Assembly (NCBI GenBank): GCA_021234155.1
Contig: JAJEKV010000072.1
Location: forward strand, 3,726,407 to 3,790,406
DNA from: Isoetes taiwanensis
Lineage: Eukaryota > Streptophyta > Lycopodiopsida > Isoetales > Isoetaceae
Length of the DNA stretch: 64,000 nt
Reading direction: 5' to 3'
Notes under the pieces: model-generated
The model's database searches: none
Told to the model about the DNA's origin: nothing
What the model saw: only the letters and a program-made list of their open reading frames with translations
Shown: in pieces, positions 34,231 to 45,421 of the stretch
Layout of the letters: each line of letters opens with the position of its first letter
Position numbering within the stretch: position 1 is the stretch's first letter
Translations under genes and position numbers: made by a program

Positions 34231-35735
34231 CTTAAGAGATCGAAGCATGACCAATCATAGTGTTGGTAAGTCGTGCAATAAATCTAGGCCTTCGGATGCA
34301 TCCAGATGATCTCAGCCATTCAAATTAGGGCTCGATGCACTACACACTTACGGTATAACATTATAATATAAGATAAGTGGACAAGCTTGCAAAGACTCAG
34401 TATAGACTGATTTATGCATTGGGCTAGTGAAATTAGAGACTTATTTATTTATACTGGACTAGATAAATGTAGACCTGCATAGAGCAGGTGTAGATCTGCT
34501 CATATACTACAGAATTTATCAAATGACATAAATGGTTTGGACAGTGAAAGCTCGCTTTTAACAAGTCTGGCTATCATGTGTCTGGCTAGGGTCCTAGTCT
34601 AGTTCTCACCAACTATTTGAGCCCTCGGAGTTTCTGAAAATGTACTTCCAAATCCATTAGATAACACTCTAGTGATAAAGGCCCATGGACAGTGGTTGTG
34701 AGGGCAAAATAGTTGCATAATTGTTACTGCAAAGAGCAAGGACTTGGTGTAATTCAGAATGCAATATCTAGATCTAGATGCTAGACTCATTATTTAAATT
34801 CTGTTGGCAGAGGCATGTAAAGTAGACTAGCTGGTTAATAACCTTAAGAAATGTTGGGCATGTTGCACTAATCCAATCTATGGGATCGTACTTGCTATTG
34901 AGTGCTTGACTATTCACTAGTCTTGAACCTAGCCTTGTTACTTAGATCCCCTGGCAGATAGCTTATAAAGAAGGCTTGCATTTCATGCCAGCTTTGCAGT
35001 GGTTCACTAAAGGAGTACAGGCCATTTACCTGGAGAAGCATATCAATCATGTGTTTAACGTAACATAGATAATTTGAATTATAACTTAGATCTTTTTGTT
35101 GTATTGTTGTACTTTGAGGCATGTACTTTTTAACGTTCAACATGCATAACTTAAACATACATATATAGAAAAGGCTCAGAGCCCAAATAGAAAGTAGCGG
35201 AATGTAATCTAAACCAAAACCAAAAGCCATTTCCGGCAAGCTGATCTGTCCTCTCTGCAGTGAAGACCTCAACTTCAAAGCCAAATACCACTTGCCGGGG
35301 CAAAATTCGGGGGGGGTGGATTGAATCGGAAGGGAAGACAAATTTAATAGGGAAGCCGGGATTGCAGGTAGATCAGGGAAGGAGTGGGTGGCAGTGAGAG
35401 GCATGAGGGGGGCAATCCAATTGATCTCAGATATTTTTATTTTTTCAGGGATATGGAGTGGCGTGTCCCAATGCCATGATAGCAGGGATGGAGATAATGG
35501 CACCTATATTGCATGATAAACATCGTATACATGTACTTTATATACCATGCATGTACTTTGTATTTTCTTTAATATATATATTGATTCTTATTTCTCTCTT
35601 CATCTCTTCATGTGCCAATTATTAACCAATTGGGGACAAACACACTTGGACGAATGTTCGAATTATTTTTGTTATAAACACAATTTCTCACGTGTCAAAA
35701 TTATAAATAATTTATTAGTAATAAATATGTAAATA
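34231..35735. other. No gene recognised; one ORF of uncertain meaning
   Basis: A 197-codon minus-strand frame (34910-35503) is the only long one. It has no recognisable motif, and its first half is proline/leucine-rich, as from a GC-skewed non-coding strand. I leave it uncalled. Confidence 0.35.
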
Positions 35736-35759
35736 TTAAAAAGAAAAAAAAAAAGAATT

Positions 35760-35935
35760 TCTTTAAGTGTGCCACACGTGGCAAGCTTAAGTTTTTCATG
35801 CGTGACAAATAAAGAATTTGTCATGCGTGACAAATGTAAGTTTGTCACATGTGGCAAAATTAATTATTTATTACGCGTGACAAATGGTTTGACATTTGTC
35901 ACGAGTGATAGAAGCTAGTTATCACGAAAAAAGAA
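35760..35935 (+). repeat. Irregular array of CGTGACAAAT or TTTGTCACG words
   Basis: Words of the form CACGTGGCAA, GCGTGACAAAT and TTTGTCACATG recur about nine times in both orientations within 175 bp, just left of the foldback arm at 35939. A few similar words (GCGTGACAAC, ACGTGACAAAC) lie right of the other arm near 60110. Confidence 0.55.
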
Positions 35936-35938
35936 AAA

Positions 35939-36105
35939 GGGAAAAACTCTGACATACCCTTATGTTTTGTTAAAATTAACAAAACGCCCCTAGTTTTGGG
36001 GGTATTTTTATGGAAATGATCATAACTTTTTTGTGATGATCCAAATGAGAATGATCTTTCAGATATATTGTAGAAGAGGTTGAGATCTTTCCATGAAATT
36101 TAACA
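35939..36105 (+). mobile_element. Foldback element, left arm (split by the giant element)
   Basis: The 155 bp at 35939-36093, beginning GGGAAAAACTCTGACATACC, is an inverted repeat of 59929-60084. Together with 59797-60084 it would form an approximately 455-bp foldback element. The giant retrotransposon inserted at TAACA just inside this arm. No target duplication of the foldback element itself could be fixed because of flanking A-runs. Confidence 0.85.
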
Positions 36106-38129
36106 TGTGACGGCCCCAGCTCATATACGATGCCCCGATCGTATACAAACTGGAGATCATTCCTCAAACCAGCATCTGCTCGCTGACGTGAGGCCGTCCA
36201 CCTAACATGGCGTAGGATAGTCTTACCCTTGATTGGGGGATCCCGGAGGTGTGATCCCGGAGGTGTGATCCCGGAGGACGTGTGATCCCGGAGGACGGGA
36301 TCCCACTGTTAACTGCGCAGTTAAAAGGTGACTGCGCAGTTTAGGGCCATTTTTTGGCGGATTTTTGCGTGCTGATAGCAGCGGCGCTGCCCTCTCTTCC
36401 TCCTTGGCATCAAACTAGACTCTTCTCAAGCCCATTCCGACCAACCTCGCACAAACCCCAGCCGATTCCGTGGAGGATCGGCGAAGAAAAATGCATATGA
36501 AAACTTGGCTGATTTTCACTACAAGGGGCTTTTTTTTTTTCCGCAGTTACTGCGCAGTAAGGGGATCCCGCCCTCCGGGATCACACGCCCTCTGGGGATC
36601 CCGTCCTCCGGGATCACACCTCCGGGATCCCCCAATCAAGGGTAAGACTATCCTGAGCCACCTAACATCGGGCTCTTGATGGTGGTCAAGAACTCGACGG
36701 GGAAGAATGGACGTGTCATTCATCCCGTCTCCCTCGGGATCGATCTAGCTGCGGAAGCGTAAGCACACATGAGCACATGACATCAATCAATAATAATATA
36801 CCCACCTCGAAGGGTGGTCCACCATATCACAGTAGCTGCAACAACCATCAGTACATCAACATAACATGGAGAAATCCTACCCAGGCTCAGACTCATGGGG
36901 AAAGACTGACGGCTTGGGTCTCCAGATAGCAATGCAGACAGAATTCATGGCAATTGGATTTGGCTGGCATAGGAACATGGTCGTTGGGTAGTCCTCTCCA
37001 TCCGCCCCTCCTGTGCATGCTTTGCAGATAGGCTGAAAAGTATTGGAGCTTTAACCGTACCTCGCCGGGTTCATAGCCAAGGGGCCACTACCGGGTTGCA
37101 TCTCCCCAGCCCCCCGATGAGGCGGGAGGAGATCCCTCTCCTCCAGTTCATGCTAATCACAAAGCGAGCTAGAGAGCCACCTTTCAGATAATCGACTTGA
37201 ACCCCTAGAAGATGACGATCACCCAAGAGGTGTCGAGCCCATACCCCGCCCCACACACAGTGCGAGGGTATTAGGCCTAGCCCACAATGTTCCCGCCGCC
37301 TGTCGCTACACTGGAGGGATCAATCAGGATCGAGACAAGCCCTCCCTTGTCAGCCGGTCTAGCTCCGCCACCCACAGCCAGGCGGGTTCTTATGCACAGG
37401 CCGCATTAATTGGGAATTAATGGGCTAAAACTAGGATCATACAACTACTTGGGCTCTGGATCTCTACCCCCCTTCCCAATACACAAGAGTGGCGCATAGA
37501 ATGACAAAACATCATCACAACAGAACTGAAAATAATAGAATACATCTATTCTAATCTACCTAATCTTACATGGTTAGGTTCCTTTGTTAGTGTCTATCAT
37601 TCTTAGGCTGTAGGGGTCGCCTATAGCTAAGAATGAATACGAATCCTATCGAATGAGAGCTGAAAACTCGGATCTAGCTATTGGATCAACCACTAACCCG
37701 CTTCTTGGCTGGCTCCCACTCCTCTGAAAGCATCCATGCTGCTGGATCTCGAGATTGATGGGCTTGGATCGAGCTGCAACCTAGGAATTCCGGTTCCTCT
37801 GCTACTGTTCAGGCGAAAGGGCGTCCACTGCTGCTCCAATCCGACCTATAGGGGCTGGAAACCGAAAGGGTTTCCCTTTTAGGGTTTATGTCCCTTTATC
37901 CCCACGAATTTAGGGCTGGTCCCTTTTGGTCAATGGGCCATTGCCACATGGCAAAAAGAATTATATTCACATGTGGCCTTAACATGTGCAATATAATGGT
38001 TCACAGGGTCGTACTCTAGGGTACTACCCCTTTATGGTCGCTGTGTACATGTCGTCTGAGTCGACATGTACTAGTGACGTGTCAATATAATATACGTATT
38101 CATACCGTATATTATTCTGGAACGTCACA
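36106..38129 (-). repeat. Giant element 3' LTR (contains a MITE)
   Basis: 2024 bp, of which 460 bp are a MITE plus one copy of its 9-bp target duplication, leaving 1564 bp, the same as the 5' LTR. The first 95 bases differ from the other LTR at about two positions. Confidence 0.95.
36209..36659. mobile_element. Mutator-type MITE with 9-bp TSD
   Basis: 451 bp with long terminal inverted repeats. The left end is GGCGTAGGATAGTC and the right end, reversed, GGCTCAGGATAGTC; both continue TTACCCTTGATTGGGGGATC and repeated CCGGAGG-TGTGATC units. The 9-bp duplication ACCTAACAT lies at 36200-36208 and 36660-36668. The 5' LTR shows the single-copy site at about 58321-58330. A 9-bp duplication with long inverted ends is the Mutator pattern. 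The interior has TGCGCAGT words near each arm and no ORF. Confidence 0.92.
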
Positions 38130-38142
38130 TTCTTTCCACCTT
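38130..38142 (-). promoter_or_regulatory. Polypurine tract of the giant element
   Basis: On the minus strand AAGGTGGAAAGAA runs directly into TGTGACG of the 3' LTR. Confidence 0.8.
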
Positions 38143-38252
38143 GGGTTGATGCTGTCCGCAGCATCACGAGTCTCCCCACCTTGGAAACGAATCTGTACAA
38201 AGGTTATCGAACTTTTCGATACATGTACTTAACACAATTATTATAAGATAAT

Positions 38253-41200
38253 GCCACGGTTCTATTGCGACAGCAATAGAACCGACATTCCTTGGATGGG
38301 GACGTCCCTTTGTCACTCCTCCTATTTATTCAGCCTCTCTTCATTGTTCTATCATCGGCGTTCTCTTGAGCTAGTTTCTCCTTCGTCTCTATCCTATCAG
38401 TTTTTCAAACTATCCTGCTAGTTTGTTCTACCATATCTAGAGCTACTCTTCACCCCTTAGCTTTCTGCTAGTTTGTTCTACCGTATCTTATCCTACTTCT
38501 TCATCCCTTACACTTCTGCTAGTTTCTTCGTGTGATGCCCTACCGAATCTTAGCCTTGTTCTTCATCCCTTACCCTGTGGGGTTTGTCTCTGGGCGTTCC
38601 GTTTCCTTCAGGCTCCTTGTATCCTGACGCCGTCAGAACTCTGGCCGGACTGATTGAGTTGAATCACTGGAACGGGAAATTATTTGGGATAGTTTGAGCG
38701 TGACCCCTTCTGGTGTCGATGGTGCTCGCCAGCCATTACGAGGCTTGTTTCCAAGAGTCTCGGCATGGCTTTCGGTCGGAGCAATTTTTCCGGATAAGTA
38801 CTATGAACCGAAGTTTTTCTATATTTTTCATATTTGGGGCCCGGGTTTTTCATTGTTCAGGGATGCCCGATTCGTTAGGCTAGTGCATTTTTCCACGATT
38901 TGCGTTCTGGGGTTAGATTGGTAAAGCATTCACCGTGTAGGCTTCTTGATTATTCTTGCTAAAGTTTCACTATTTGCCTGTGCCCAACCGATATATGATC
39001 CTTTTTAATATTAGACTTGAGTCTATAAGATCATATAACTTACATGATTCGCACACGGACTACAAATTTTCCTCCCAGTTCGCCCTCTAGCGTTGGCGTA
39101 TTTCGATTCGGCCCTTTTTCTTCGATCGCGATCTACTCTACATGAAAGGGTTTGTTGGATTGTATTGATTGCTTCAAATTTTTACTACGCTTGTTGTTTA
39201 GTTTTTCATTTTCGGGTTGTCGTTCGTATTGTTTTTATCTAGATAGCTTTGACCTTGTTTGCTTTTTTTTCTTTCGCCCTGCTTGCTCGAAGTTTCTCGA
39301 TGGGCTTAAGCCACGAGCCGCGAACGACCTCATCCCCGCTGGATCTCTGGCGGCGTGGTAGCTCCTCCTCCGTTCGATTCTTGCCATGATGGGCCTTCTT
39401 TACTCTGCCTCGAGAGACCGGGTTTGTGATCTTTGGGTTCAATTCATATTATTTTTTCTCAGGTCTTAGCATGGATGTTCTTGATGTTGGACAAACTCTT
39501 GTTGATGCGTATTGAACCTGTGGATATAGAACCTTTGCATCCCCACCGCCCGATTTTGAACTGGCCAGTCTTCTTCTGATTTTCTCTAGATCTACTTTTG
39601 GCATGCTGTATCCTCCTCCTATTTGTTGCCATATGGCTGCCATCCGATCAGAGCCTGTTGCACTTGGTATATATGCATACTCACAGGTTTGATTGCTGGG
39701 TTTTAGATCTATAATAGGCTCAGACATAGTTTCAAAGTGGCTGGGTTCCGGCCTCATACAACCTTCCTTGTGTAAACCACCTTGTTGTCGCAGGCTCTCC
39801 TCTCTAGTGGCTTCGATTGCGATAGATGCAGATCCTCTTCAGCTATATGCTGCGGCTTTATTTCTGATTCTCAGAGACTAACTATTGTCTGAGTTCCAGG
39901 TTCTTAGCTTCTATACTATTCTGGGATAATTATTACAGAAATTTTTTTGTCTTAAGGCTTTTTGGCTTGTTGGTGGAGATGTCAAAGTTTGGGTTTCCGC
40001 CGCTTATGATTGCAGGTTCGAAGCCCTCCATATCATTGTTGTGCTTTATGTATATTTTGTCCTCTCGTTTTATTCTTCTATTCTTGCACATTGTTGCACT
40101 AGTCATTGCTCAAATTGCACGTTGTTGCATTAGTCATTGCTCACGGTCTAGGCGTGATATCACCCTTCATATTTTTCTCTAAATACTAATTCATAGTTTG
40201 TCAGTCTCATATGTGTGCTTTTTGTCCTCTCGTTTTATTCTTCTATTACATGCACGTTGTTGCACTAGTCATGGCTCAAATTGCACGTTGTTGCACTAGT
40301 CTTTGCTCACGGTCTAGGCGTGATATATCACCCTTCATATATTTCTCTAAATGCTAAGTCATAGTTTGTCAGTCTCATATGTGTGCTTCCATTTTCATTT
40401 GGCCCTCTTCTTTCAAGGTTACTTTCATTTTGTTGGCCACCCCTTTTTCTTTTTTTCCATATTTTTGGACAATTGGAGGTTACTGTGCCTTTGTGTGTTG
40501 ATTTTAGTTCTTACTGTTGGTGTTATAATTGGCATTATCTTGTGTGAACACGACGCATCGCATTTTCTAACGTGACCTTGAGTTAGTTTCCCATTATCCA
40601 CGTTTTTCGTCTAATCTTTTTCTCGCTACACATCTTACTGTTGGTTATGCTCTGATTTGTGTGGATAATTGCACGTCTAGCATGTTCTATGGATTTCAAG
40701 GGATTATCACCCCTTAGGTTGGAAAATGCTTATACGTCATTTTAGGTTGTATTCACATATTTATTTGTGGTTGGGTTCTCTGTGCCGTCATTTTTGCTCT
40801 ATTTTTGTATATGAGATTCTACGTGTATTTGTGAGAAAGTTTTTAGGCTAAATGTTGTTATGCCCTTTCTGGCTTGGATGATTGCCCATCTCGCATGTTC
40901 TATGAATTCAGAAGGATCGGGTTCCTGTAGAAAATTGTCCTTCGTCTTCTCTTGTATTTGCAAAGTTGTGCATTTAGTTGGAGCCGTGAACCAAAAACGC
41001 GCTCGGGAAGTGCTTGTTGTATTAGGTTTAACTAGGGTTTGAATTTCTATGCATTCATTTTTGTTGAAGTCTTGGTTTGTAATGTTCTACATATATTTGG
41101 TGGGCGATATTCATGTTAGTTAATTTCATATCCTCGATTCTGAGTCATTTGGATACTTCTTTTGGCTTTCAACGTTTGCACAGTATGTTTGAGGCTTATT

Positions 41201-43446
41201 TTGATCATATGCATTGGGTAGATAATGCTGGTGCCTTGGGCATTTCTTATGGTTTCATCTGATGCATTCTTCTTCTCTAGAAATGTATGGGCATTGATTC
41301 GTTCTTAGCATTGGTTTTTATTTGGTTTCTTTTGAAGACTGGTGCCGTGTTTGGAGTATTCTCTGTATTGTTCGTGGGCTTTGTTGTCCCAATCATCCTA
41401 CATCTTCATGGTCTTTTGAGGATACCTCCAGCAGGTCTTGGGGAACTTTCATGGTTTATGGTATTGTATCCCGTGGTGCTTCTTTGTTTTTGATACTCCC
41501 TTATCGTCGTTCCTTTCTTAGCATGCTCGTCTCTATGTCAACTGTGAATTTAGTCTGGTTGGTCATATAGATTTCATTTCAGTCTTTTTGCTTGGTGAGT
41601 TCCTTTTCACTCCAGCACCTTCGATGAACCATTGTCCCATTGGATTTGCTTATATTTGCTCCAGGTTTCATAACTTCCTTTGACCCCTTCATACATGGAG
41701 ACCATAGTCATTTATTCAGTCATATGCTTCAGGTGGACTTTGCTTCACATGAGCGATGATTCCTTTGTGCCAATTGCCTTAGGTTGGTCCTCTACCTCCA
41801 TTTGTACCCTTGTTCTAGTTGTTTCACTCGACATCTTTTGCATTTCATTACTATGTTTTTGTCTTGTATGACAGTTGTCTGTTGCTCTAAGTTACTCCAA
41901 CTTGTTGCTTGCTTTCGTTATTTCCATTACTATGTTCTCGATTACTATGTTGTTTTTCATTGCTATGTTTTCGATTACTATGTCGGTTCTATTACTATGT
42001 TTTGTTCTTGTATGACAGTTGTGTGTTGCTCTAGGTTACTCCGCTTTGTTGCTTGAGGTCGTTATTCCCATCATTTCATACTCGATGAACTTGTTTCGAT
42101 GTTGATCTATCCGTTCGCCATCGCTTCTTCTGTCTCATTTGTTGTTTAGCCTCGTTTGATCATTTATTTCCATTATTTTTTGTTTTCGAAGTACATTAAC
42201 TTCGACTTCATTTAGACAGCTGATCTCTTGGTGCTATTTGCCTCCTGTTGGTCCCTTTAGCTCCTTTTGTGCCATTGTTCTAATTGTTCCACTTGATGTT
42301 TTTTGCGAATCTTTCTCATGCTTAGTCCGTTTTATCACTGTTGTCTTTTTGCTCTATGTTACTCTGCTTCATTTGCTTGATATCTTCCAGTTATTCCTTT
42401 AAACTTGTTTTTTGCAATTTGGTCCACCCTCTCACCGTTGCTTCCTCATCTCATTTTGTTCTTTAGCCTAGTTTGCTCAATTTTTTCCATGATTTCCAGT
42501 TTTTCAAGTACTTTATGCCTTTATCTTCGTTTATTCAAGTTTGTTAGTAGGCTTATTTGTTCCTAGGCATTTTTTCTTTTGTCTTTTTGGCCCTTTTTAG
42601 TCCAATTTTTATTTTTCTGTGCTTTTCGCATTGAGCCTTTATTATCTCCATTTGTTCCGCTTGCTCCATATGTCCCATTAGCCTCATCTGTGCATTCTGT
42701 TTCATTTTGTTCCAGTGATCCTTGTGGACTTGTTTCTCCTTTTCTTTAGTCCACATTTTTCAATCTATTTTTAGATTCGACTTGCTGTATTCTAGGTTTG
42801 TTGCACTCCTTTTTGCTATATGCTCCTCATTATTTCTGGTCTCTAGCTCATTTTTGTTCACTCTCGATTTTGGCATTTTGTTGACTTCTTTTTGCTCTTC
42901 TTTTTATTCCATATATTCATTTGTTTCATGTGTGTTTTTCATTGTCGATGTGGATCATTAATTCTTTTTGTCGATCATTTGTTCTGTCGAGTTTTGTCCC
43001 CCGTCCACCTTCTCCACTTTTTCTTTTCCTCTCTCTTTTTATTAGACTTTTTTTTTTTCTTTGCACTTACTTTGTTTTCTTCGTCGCCTTGTTTCCCATG
43101 CCTATCCATTCGGCTCCCACTTATCCATTTGGCTCCCACTTACACCGCCATATTATGTTCTTTCTTTCTTTGTGTTCTTCTTCACTCGTCCGGTCCTTCC
43201 ATCGGCTCTCTTCGATGTCTGTATACGTTCTTGTGCCTTGGTTGTTGCCATTTTGTCCATTTTGTTTTCGCTATTCCATTAGCCTTATCCGGGCATTCTT
43301 TTTCCGTGACCCTTGTCATTTCGTTTCTCCTCTTCTTTTCTCTTTAGCTTCTCTTCGGCCCATGATCTCCCATCTTTGAGTTGTTTTTGAGTTTGTTCCT
43401 CTTCTATCGGCCAGTATATGCCTATCATAGGACCCATCCTAGGAAT
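38253..43446 (-). mobile_element. Helitron-like (HLE) unit A, 5.2 kb
   Basis: Read on the minus strand it begins ATTCCTAGGATGGGTCC (43446) and ends with an internal inverted repeat CCCCATCCAAGGAAT, a perfect 11-bp-stem hairpin (arms GGTTCTATTGC, near 38258-38283) and GTGGC (38253). Asymmetric inverted repeats with a hairpin between the inner one and the 3' terminus match the Helentron/HLE2 layout. Unit B abuts it head to tail. No Rep/helicase was recognised; the interior is T-rich, contains a repeated approximately 180-bp block at 40040-40385 and exon-like segments, so a non-autonomous element that picked up host DNA is likely. Confidence 0.55.
40040..40390 (+). repeat. Tandem duplication inside HLE unit A, about 180 bp
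   Basis: GTCCTCTCGTTTTATTCTTC, TTGCACTAGTCATTGCTCAA, CACGGTCTAGGCGTGATAT and TCATAGTTTGTCAGTCTCAT each appear twice (from 40057 and 40231) in the same order. Confidence 0.85.
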
Positions 43447-44690
43447 GCCACGGTTCTATTGCGACAGCAATAGAACCGACATTCCTTGGATGGGGACGTC
43501 CCTTTGTCACTCCTCCTATTTATTCAGCCTCTCTTCATTGTTCTATCATCGGCGTTCTCTTGAGCTAGTTTCTCCTTCGTCTCTATCCTATTAGTTTCCC
43601 TCACCCTCCCTCCCGTGATGGTTATTTGCATTTGATTATGTTCGTTATTTCTTTTTCTTTTCTCTGTCCTTGAAATGTGCATTCTTTATGTCCTCAGCGT
43701 GGCTTTGTAGCCTCTGAGGCGTACTTATTAGTTTACTCCGTGTGCGTGTCAATACATGTCAAATGACAATTTTCTGCCTGCCTCTTCCTTCTTCAGCTTG
43801 TTGTCATTTCGAAGGTTTTCATATAATTTTTGTGGGTTCGTGTTTAGTCAATGGTGTGGCTTAGTGGCCTTCTGTTCTTGTGACATCTCTCTTTTTCAAT
43901 ACCGCATTGTAGCCTTCAAACAGTCGCATTGTAGCCTTCAAGACAGTATTTTATTTATTCATTCATGTTTTCTCTCGGTGTGGCATTGTAGCCTCGGAGT
44001 CAATCTTTATTATTCATGTTTTCTCTCAGCGTGGCGCTGTTGCCTCCGAGATTATATTTATCATTTTTTCTCGGCGTGGCGCTGTAGCCTCCGAGGCAGC
44101 ACTAATCGGTTTTTTTTCCCGCGATGGTCATTCCGTGGACGGTTCCCGATTGGTCGGCTGTTGTTTCTTTCTTCCTCGGCGTGGCCCTGGAGCCTCCGAG
44201 TGCTGTTATATTCTTGATTTTTGCACTTTGGCACAGGCTTATGCCTGAAGCTTCTAACTTTCTAACGGGTTATTCTCGTTTTTTCAAATTCCATTGTAGG
44301 TCATTTTCTTACAGTTCTTTCGGTTGTCAGTGTCATCATCTCGGCGAACACATGCTAGCGGCATTCTTCAAGAGTGTTGACGATTGTTTCTCATTAGGGT
44401 TTTCCTCGAAAACCCGAAAGGGCGGGGTTTTTCATCCCGATGAGAAGCAGTTGTCACATTTCCCACATTTTGTATGGACAATGCGGTGGATATATCATTT
44501 TTTATCTTATATCCCTAGTTTCCCAGGCTCTTGATGATTGTCTAGTTTCGGAGCTTGTAAATTTTCAAGTATTTTTCAAAATTATACCCCATTGGGGAAT
44601 CAATTTGTACTCAACGATATTTACAAAGCTCAATGAGAACACCACTTCACTTCTCCAGTATATGCCTATCATAGGACCCATCCTAGGAAT
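43447..44690 (-). mobile_element. Helitron-like (HLE) unit B, 1.24 kb
   Basis: Shares with unit A the first approximately 150 bp on the plus strand (43447-43597 versus 38253-38403) and the last 36 bp (44655-44690 versus 43411-43446), but nothing between. The units touch at CCTAGGAAT|GCCACGG (43446/43447), a head-to-tail tandem as rolling-circle transposition produces. The interior carries six hairpin repeats at 43695-44205. Confidence 0.55.
43695..44205 (+). repeat. Six CTCGGCGTGGC...GCCTCCGAG hairpin repeats
   Basis: Copies at about 43697, 43905 (partial), 43973, 44025, 44068 and 44177 have the form TCTCGGCGTGGCGCTGTAGC followed by CTCCGAGG. CTCGG pairs with CCGAG around a GTGGCGCTGTAGC core, so each can form a short stem. 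Spacing is irregular (about 45-110 bp). Confidence 0.75.
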
Positions 44691-45236
44691 ACTTAAAAGT
44701 TATAATTGAAATGTTTATAATCACCACGTGGTAAGGCATTTAATTTATGCCTTACTTCAATCATCAATTATAATATCAAGATTAATCATGACAAAATTGT
44801 TCTTAAGGTTCTCGTCTCCTTGTAGCTATATATGCCACGAGTTCCTGTAGTGTAACCTCCCGCCGGTTCGTCATTCTATTGGCCTGCAGGTTCAACACTA
44901 CATTAGTACATGATTACTTATTATAAGGGTTGGTTGTTAGGGAACCACCCATTAACACAATTGCATGAATGCAAGGCATATCTCCCGGCGTAGGAAGATT
45001 ATGCTTCTCCCATCATGGCCGTGGAGACAGCGCCCTATCATGCCTAGGATGACACTCATGCCTACACCTTTAGTTGCTTTTTGCGTGAAGGTTGGTGTCC
45101 TCCCCGTAATTGTGTGTGAAGGATCCTTCCCGTGGTAAGCATTGACTAGAGGTGCTTCCCTATCATGCATCTGAATGACATCTTTTCTCTCAAGCTGACT
45201 ACTTCCGTGGCATCGGAAGTAGACTCCTATGTTACC
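44691..45236 (-). other. 3' untranslated region between pol and HLE units
   Basis: No ORF of note. It includes GTGGAGACAG and repeated GATCCTTCCC-type words. This is the original 3' region of the chromovirus. Confidence 0.5.
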
Positions 45237-45421
45237 TCACTCACCCATCGGTTCGGAGTCGACCACTTCGGTGACGAGCTGACCCTTGCATTGCTCCATG
45301 AATTGTGGGTACTGCTTCTCAAGATCTGATTGTAGTACCCACATAGCGTCTTCCACTGGTAAATGCGTCCATTTCACAAGGTACTGGAGAAATTGAGATC
45401 TTCTCGTCTTCTTATAGAATC
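45237..45421 (-). pseudogene. Chromodomain at the integrase C-terminus
   Basis: After an in-frame TGA (ELLLD-stop) the same frame continues FYKKTRRSQFLQYLVKWTHL, then PVEDAMWVLQSDLEKQYPQF and ends at 45237. YLVKW-x3-P-x-EDA-x-W is the plant chromovirus chromodomain signature. Chromodomains guide integrase to particular chromatin. The stop separates it from integrase in this copy. Confidence 0.88.

Noticed and set aside
32621-34309. Long Phe/Ser/Pro-rich and Lys/Glu-rich ORFs
   Set aside because: They are translations of the pyrimidine tract in several frames and have no stop codons for compositional reasons only.
34910-35503. 197-codon minus-strand gene
   Set aside because: No motif, no promoter or splice context, and the composition of the first half suggests chance openness.
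42892-43379. Phe/Leu-rich ORFs of about 150 codons as membrane proteins
   Set aside because: T-rich interior of a Helitron-like unit; several overlapping frames show the same hydrophobic pattern.
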